DNA of 17,892 nucleotides from Bacteroidales bacterium (GTDB lineage Bacteria > Bacteroidota > Bacteroidia > Bacteroidales > F082), in NCBI GenBank assembly GCA_016285355.1, contig JAEEQP010000065.1, positions 1 to 17,892 on the forward strand, written 5' to 3'. Below, piece after piece: positions 14,047 through 17,892 of this stretch (within the stretch, counting starts at the first letter, position 1; every line of letters begins with the position of its first letter). A model generated the notes under the pieces. The model made no database searches, was not told the origin of the DNA, and saw only the letters and a program-made list of their open reading frames with translations. The translations under genes were made by a program, and so were the position numbers.

Positions 14047-14187
14047 GGCAGCACCAATAATGAAAGCTCTGTGCCAGGTCGCGGCAGCGAGGGATGCATC
14101 CGTTTGCGCGATGACGACTTGATTCAATTGAAAGAAAACTATGCCTTCGTCGGGATGCGGGTGGTCATCCTGCCTGATGAGGAATGA
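14038..14187 (+). pseudogene. 3' remnant of a YkuD-type L,D-transpeptidase gene
   Basis: The + strand reads GIHGSTNNESSVPGRGSEGC, then IRLRDDDLIQL and RVVILPDEE, stopping at TGA 14185-14187. This is the catalytic end of a YkuD L,D-transpeptidase: His, then 16 residues, then Cys in S-x-GCIRL, with Glu where many members have His. The roughly 60-80 residues of the domain that should precede the His, and any signal peptide, are missing. The DNA to the left is the opposing Ig-like remnant. The enzyme family cross-links peptidoglycan, but this piece cannot. The motif is clear, so the origin is fairly sure. Confidence 0.75.
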
Positions 14188-14191
14188 CGAC

Positions 14192-15793
14192 TTATTTAAC
14201 AGGGCAGAAGAACTGCCAGTCTTCGAGATAGGTCCAGTTGTTGGTAGGAGTGCAGACGCTGAATTGCTGGTTGCCTCCTATCTTTTTCAGGCGTGAGAGT
14301 AACTCTCGGTTTTTGTCGAGATGCGCCGAGAACTTACCGTTCTCGATGACGATATAGTCATAGTCCCAACCGAGGGCGTTCTCAAGCCAGCCTTCTTCGT
14401 CCCACATCATCGTATAGCCTTTGCGTCCCATCTGGATGAAGGGGCCGTTTTGTGCATAGCCGTAGAGGCAGAGGATCTTGGCATCGCGTGAGATGCCGAG
14501 CGAGTCAAGTATCTTGTTGGCGTGTTGGAAACGCTCGTATGAATAGACCCCGTCATACTCCATGGTACGCCGTTTTTCCTGCATGGTCATGGCGCCTCGA
14601 ACCCAGAAGACGCATAAGACAACGGCGGTCAAGGCAGCAAATGCCTTTGTCGATAGCAGCCTGAAATGGAATTGCCTCAACAGCAACGCCACGGCAAAAA
14701 CGAAAGGCAGGAAGAAGGTGTCCAAGAGATAATAGTCATGGAAGGGCATTTGTTGCATCATGGCCACGGAAAACAGCAGGCAGCCGAAGACCTCAATGAG
14801 CGGCAACCACCAAAGGGATAGTGGAGCGTGACTGTTGCTTGAAGACGGCTGCGCGTGCTTGAGGGCTCTCTTCCGTATGATGGCAATCACCACAGCGGCT
14901 ATAGCCAAGGCAGCGAGGGCAAGGTATTGAAGCCGTTGGAAATAATGGAATGTCCATTTGTGATAGGTGTCGGCAACGAGTTCCTTGAAGTCTTGCCAAT
15001 CGTCGGGCGGCACCAGTTGGTTGAGGAAAATCGTACCGTGGAGGTTGCGCAGGTGTCGGTTCCAAAGGAAATAGGCCAAAAACAAGGCTGCCGAGATCAA
15101 GATGCTGGGTAGTTTGTCGGGCAGCGTGCTCTCTTTGCGGATGACACGCAACAACTCAAAACAGAGGACGGCGATGAGTTCGATGGCGAAAGTGGTGCGC
15201 ATCAGCATGGCTATCGTGAGGAAGGCGATGCCAAGATGGAAATGCCGTCGTTTTTGGTCTTTGTAGTATCTCAAATAAAACCAGAGTCCGATGATACCCA
15301 TCGAGAGGGCGGGGATGCTGGGGAGAAATCCGTTGCTGTAGTAGACGAAGACGGGTGAACACAAGGCTACGAAGGTGACAAACAGCGACTTGGTGAATTT
15401 CTTTGTCACCAGAAACGCGATTCTGTAAACAAACAACAAGCCGATGACAGCCCAAAGGAGCGTCCAAAGCCGGAACACCCACGGTGAGGTGGTGCCGAAC
15501 AGTTTCATCAAGAGGGCAACGATGTACTCGTGAATGGGGAAGTCGGCCGAGGTGATGGTGGTAGCGGAGGGTTCTTGCCACCATCCGGGAAACTGTTTGT
15601 TGTAGATCATCGTCTCGGGATGGAATAGGTCGAAGCCGTTGTTGATGAAGCCCAAGGCAAGGGCATAATGGTCTTGTTCGGCCCAGGCATGGATGTGCGT
15701 GGGGTATTCGTCCATGTAGTTGCGCTGAAGGAAAAACATAACCAACCCGATGACAAGCAGTGGAATAGGAAGTAGAATCCGTAAGCGTTTCAT
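14192..15793 (-). CDS. GT39/PMT-like integral membrane glycosyltransferase, copy 2
   Basis: Paralogue of the 2025-3632 gene, 533 residues, with the same plan: first membrane span at about 4-22, the loop MDEYPTHIHAW at 27-37 with EQDHY after it, about ten membrane spans, and a soluble C-terminal part containing RDAKILCLYG, GPFIQMGRKGY and YIVIENGKF. It probably transfers a sugar from a lipid-phosphate carrier to an envelope acceptor; substrate unknown. ATG 15793 is chosen over the in-frame ATG at 15817, which would overlap the stop of the upstream gene. With 15793 the gap is 11 bases and the N-terminus matches copy 1 in length. It is the last gene of a unit with the Ig-like lipoprotein, ending 4 bases from the L,D-transpeptidase remnant. 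No terminator is visible there. Confidence 0.7.
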   Translation of the reverse strand: MKRLRILLPIPLLVIGLVMFFLQRNYMDEYPTHIHAWAEQDHYALALGFINNGFDLFHPETMIYNKQFPGWWQEPSATTITSADFPIHEYIVALLMKLFGTTSPWVFRLWTLLWAVIGLLFVYRIAFLVTKKFTKSLFVTFVALCSPVFVYYSNGFLPSIPALSMGIIGLWFYLRYYKDQKRRHFHLGIAFLTIAMLMRTTFAIELIAVLCFELLRVIRKESTLPDKLPSILISAALFLAYFLWNRHLRNLHGTIFLNQLVPPDDWQDFKELVADTYHKWTFHYFQRLQYLALAALAIAAVVIAIIRKRALKHAQPSSSNSHAPLSLWWLPLIEVFGCLLFSVAMMQQMPFHDYYLLDTFFLPFVFAVALLLRQFHFRLLSTKAFAALTAVVLCVFWVRGAMTMQEKRRTMEYDGVYSYERFQHANKILDSLGISRDAKILCLYGYAQNGPFIQMGRKGYTMMWDEEGWLENALGWDYDYIVIENGKFSAHLDKNRELLSRLKKIGGNQQFSVCTPTNNWTYLEDWQFFCPVK

Positions 15794-15804
15794 GGTGGCA
15801 AGGT

Positions 15805-17601
15805 TTAGAGTTCCCAAGGATCGGCAAGATCGATGTCCCAGCCTGCCTTGAGGTCGAGGGCATCTTTGTATTCGATGACGGTTTCGGGTAGGGTGTGGCG
15901 ATGATAGTTACCTGTGCTCCATTTGCCGTTGCCATCGGTGTCCAACAGGGCGCGGAGCTTGTATTTGGCGGGCATGAGATAGTCGAACATCACCTCCTGT
16001 TTCTTCGCGATGATTTCTTCTTTCAGTATTTTTCCACGTTCGTCGGTGAGCTGCACCACGACTTGTTTGATGCCTTCGGGCGGCACAACAGTGATGTAAA
16101 TATTGCCGTACTCGTCATCACTCAGGACGTGAAAGTCGACCTTGACGGGATCGTGGGTGCGGCCCCGGATACCCCAAAAGACCGAGTCGGGAATCTCGAA
16201 GCTGTAGCTTGAGTCGGATGTGAAAGGTGTGGTCAGGCGGTATTTCAAGCCGTTTTCATCGGCAGGCTCGAAGGCGAGTTTGCCGTAATACGCCATGGTG
16301 TCGCAACTGAAGATGGCAGAGTCGCTCATTTGATAACTGGCGATGGGCTCAGAGAACTTCAAAATGAGGTCATTGTTGGGAATCAAGCAGGCTTTATTGA
16401 GCAGATTATTGCTGATACTCAGTTTTTTGGACTCATTCCTGCGTCTTCTGTTGCCGCCAGACTCCTTGAATTTCAAGCTGTAGCGGGACGAATCATTAAT
16501 TAAGGTGTCGTATTTCACCTGTATCCAAAGGCTGTCTTTCACATTGGGCGTGAAATACCACCACACCGTGTCGTATTCCGCTGAGTGCAAAGTCACGAGG
16601 TTGAAAGTGTCGGGTAGCATCTCGGGCGTCATGATCACGGCCTCTTTGGCAGGATGGCGAAACACGAAACGCAGCAGCCCTTCCTCGATGAGTTTTTTCT
16701 CAAGCAGTACTTGCGTGGAGTCCACCTCAGTGAACATGTAAAGGGTTAGATTCAAGGCATTTTGGTCAAATTTTTTCGATGTTTTTGCCTCGAAAGCGAC
16801 AGAATCCAACTGCATTGCAAGGGTGTCCATAGCGATAGAATCCACCTGCATCGTCAGGCTATCCATCTTCGTCGAATCCAAAGGTTGTGGTTTTGGGGCA
16901 GTATACGGATAGGAGGCATGCACTAATGTGTCCAAAAAAGCCACCTCTTCGTTGGGCAAGTCGAAATAAAGGTTGGAGTTGGCGTCTTTGAGGGCGAAGA
17001 CGAGATAGTTTTTGTCGGCCAAACCATCAAGGCGGAAGTTGCCCTCCTTGTCGGTTTTGGTGATATAGTTGGGAATCGTACTCAATGGCAGCGAATCCAG
17101 GTTGTCGCGGTCGGCGTCATACAAGCTGACGTAAACGTTTTCAACGGGCTTCTTGTCTTCGGCATTGAGCAGTTTTCCTGCGATTCTGAGGGTGTCGATG
17201 TGGTCGCCAGTCGAGAAACTGTACACATAATCCGTGAAAGGATTGCCTTCGTGCAAATCCTTGATGGACGAGCCGAAATTGATGGTATAGGTGGTGTTGG
17301 GTGCCAAACTCTCCTTGAATTTTACGATCACGGTTTTGTTCTTCAGTTTGATGTCGGGTTTCTCGCTCAGTGGTGGTGAAATCATCACATTCTGGTTGGC
17401 GTTTTCAAGGGTGATGTATTCGTCGAAAGTGATTTCAATCTTCTTTCCCATGAAATTGATACTATGGTTTTCGGGCACGGCTTCAACGACCACGGGAGGC
17501 CGTTCATCCTTCGGGCCGCCCGTGGGTGCCACAGCATTGGCGCACCGCTGGGCGAGGAAGGCCGTCAGCAGCAGCGCGAGGCAGAAAAACAGGTATTTCA
17601 C
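15805..17601 (-). CDS. Ig-like (Big_5) domain lipoprotein of Bacteroidota
   Basis: Probable surface or periplasmic lipoprotein of unknown function, 598 residues from GTG 17601. Order: signal segment YLFFCLALLLTAFLAQR with Cys20; the hallmark APTGGPKDERPPVV; a bacterial Ig-like domain (about 30-130); a carboxypeptidase-regulatory-like beta domain with KPVENVYVSLYDADRD and TDKEGNFRLDGL; a 12-residue Asp/Ser/Met repeat (DNA 16797-16880); more beta-rich sequence; and a C-terminal module DTDGNGKWSTGNYHRH ... GWDIDL that recurs in the 13894 remnant. The residue before Cys is Arg, unusual for a lipobox, although the Cys and the PTGGPKD that follow are typical. Start choice: a -7 box at 17618-17625 makes the ATG at 17670 impossible on that transcript; GTG 17613 is the alternative. 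The role is unknown; the link to the glycosyltransferase is by operon only. Confidence 0.8.
   Translation of the reverse strand: MKYLFFCLALLLTAFLAQRCANAVAPTGGPKDERPPVVVEAVPENHSINFMGKKIEITFDEYITLENANQNVMISPPLSEKPDIKLKNKTVIVKFKESLAPNTTYTINFGSSIKDLHEGNPFTDYVYSFSTGDHIDTLRIAGKLLNAEDKKPVENVYVSLYDADRDNLDSLPLSTIPNYITKTDKEGNFRLDGLADKNYLVFALKDANSNLYFDLPNEEVAFLDTLVHASYPYTAPKPQPLDSTKMDSLTMQVDSIAMDTLAMQLDSVAFEAKTSKKFDQNALNLTLYMFTEVDSTQVLLEKKLIEEGLLRFVFRHPAKEAVIMTPEMLPDTFNLVTLHSAEYDTVWWYFTPNVKDSLWIQVKYDTLINDSSRYSLKFKESGGNRRRRNESKKLSISNNLLNKACLIPNNDLILKFSEPIASYQMSDSAIFSCDTMAYYGKLAFEPADENGLKYRLTTPFTSDSSYSFEIPDSVFWGIRGRTHDPVKVDFHVLSDDEYGNIYITVVPPEGIKQVVVQLTDERGKILKEEIIAKKQEVMFDYLMPAKYKLRALLDTDGNGKWSTGNYHRHTLPETVIEYKDALDLKAGWDIDLADPWEL
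16797..16880 (-). repeat. 36-bp in-frame tandem repeat inside the lipoprotein gene
   Basis: GAATCC recurs at 16802, 16838 and 16874, a strict 36-base step. Each unit encodes about 12 residues of the pattern DSxxMDxLxMQx. There are two near-full copies and one partial. Being in frame, copy-number change would lengthen or shorten a linker without breaking the protein. Confidence 0.65.
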
Positions 17602-17617
17602 TTTCCGAATCACGGGG

Positions 17618-17625
17618 CAAAGGTA
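17618..17625 (-). promoter_or_regulatory. Probable -7 box of the lipoprotein/glycosyltransferase unit
   Basis: TACCTTTG on the - strand matches TAnnTTTG, lying between the stop of the upstream T9SS gene (17639) and GTG 17601. No TTG was found at -33. It implies a leader of about 10 bases for GTG 17601. Confidence 0.5.
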
Positions 17626-17638
17626 GTGATTATTTCGT

Positions 17639-17892
17639 TTATCTAACCACGGCTTTTGTCGCCGCACCATTCACCTTCACCACATAAACACCTGACGTGA
17701 GGAGGAATTCGCCACGCGTAGCTTGTCGTTTTTGTGCCACGATGCGCCCCAGCATATCGTACACCTCAATGTTAGCAGGCTCATTGCTTTCCACGGCCAA
17801 GCCGCCTTCGATGTTGAAAACGTTGGGACTGTTGATTACGGGCGTTTCGGGAAGGCCGACATGATAATCGGAATAATAGAGCACCACATTGG
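17639..17892 (-). CDS. C-terminal T9SS sorting tail of a secreted protein (cut by window edge)
   Basis: The frame is open to the right edge, so this is the last 84 residues or so of a larger protein whose N-terminus lies outside. It shows the type A sorting domain: a beta-rich tail with IEVYDMLGRIVAQ, SGVYVVKVNG and a terminal AVVR before the stop at 17639-17641. Such tails direct export through the type IX secretion system and attachment to the cell surface. The catalytic or binding part is not in the window, so its function cannot be told. A GTG at 17887 is in frame but is not a likely start. Confidence 0.85.
   Translation of the reverse strand, partial: NVVLYYSDYHVGLPETPVINSPNVFNIEGGLAVESNEPANIEVYDMLGRIVAQKRQATRGEFLLTSGVYVVKVNGAATKAVVR

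Noticed and set aside
14038..14187. A small intact L,D-transpeptidase gene
   Set aside because: The half of the YkuD domain before the catalytic His is missing and replaced by the antisense lipoprotein remnant, so it is a fragment.
1..17892. CRISPR array, prophage, or defence island
   Set aside because: No regularly spaced repeats, integrase, phage structural genes or recognised defence genes were found on either strand.

Overview
The window looks like chromosomal DNA of a Bacteroidota species, most likely order Bacteroidales. Three independent signs support this. Several genes are preceded by the phylum's TTG-N18-20-TAnnTTTG promoter. Three proteins end in a type IX secretion (T9SS) sorting tail (YPNP..., then a MLGR or MMGR-type motif, then GVYLLKV). 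There is also an S46 dipeptidyl-peptidase, a family typical of this phylum. No CRISPR array, intact transposon, phage gene or recognised defence system is visible.

Layout. 1-230: 3' tail of an unidentified + strand gene, a two-way terminator and a small palindromic repeat. 230-1951 (- strand): an Fe-S scaffold (NifU/IscU-like) gene followed by a GGGtGRT-family gene, with their own promoter. 2025-3632 (- strand): a multi-membrane-span GT39/PMT-like glycosyltransferase (copy 1). 3672-3848: a tRNA-Leu(CAA) with promoter and terminator. 3963-6317 (+ strand): prs - rplY/ctc - pth, a housekeeping order also known from Firmicutes. 6314-7489 (- strand): a THUMP-domain RNA methyltransferase, convergent with pth and sharing a TTAA stop overlap. 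7490-7797: a gene-free stretch holding REP-like palindromes. 7798-10014 (+ strand): a secreted S46 dipeptidyl-peptidase with DPP7-type active-site features. 10213-13890 (+ strand): two tandem CotH-kinase-like proteins with T9SS tails. 13894-14187: two gene remnants pointing outward from a common break, the end of an Ig-like lipoprotein gene and the end of an L,D-transpeptidase gene. 14192-17601 (- strand): glycosyltransferase copy 2 and, upstream of it, an intact Ig-like-domain lipoprotein gene. 17639-17892 (- strand): the C-terminal T9SS tail of a protein cut by the window edge.

How it fits together. The left-centre is housekeeping (PRPP synthesis, ribosomal protein L25, peptidyl-tRNA recycling, rRNA methylation). 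The right part and copy 1 of the glycosyltransferase form a cell-envelope region: secreted peptidase, secreted CotH-like putative kinases, outer-membrane-type lipoprotein and GT-C glycosyltransferases. This region has clearly been reshuffled: a tandem CotH duplication with a strongly conserved 5' segment, two glycosyltransferase copies in the same orientation about 10.5 kb apart, and a deletion-type junction between two truncated genes. The most notable items for follow-up are the CotH pair as a possible surface phosphorylation system, the GGGtGRT/scaffold pair of unknown function, the rearrangement scar at 13894-14187 and the dispersed palindromes.
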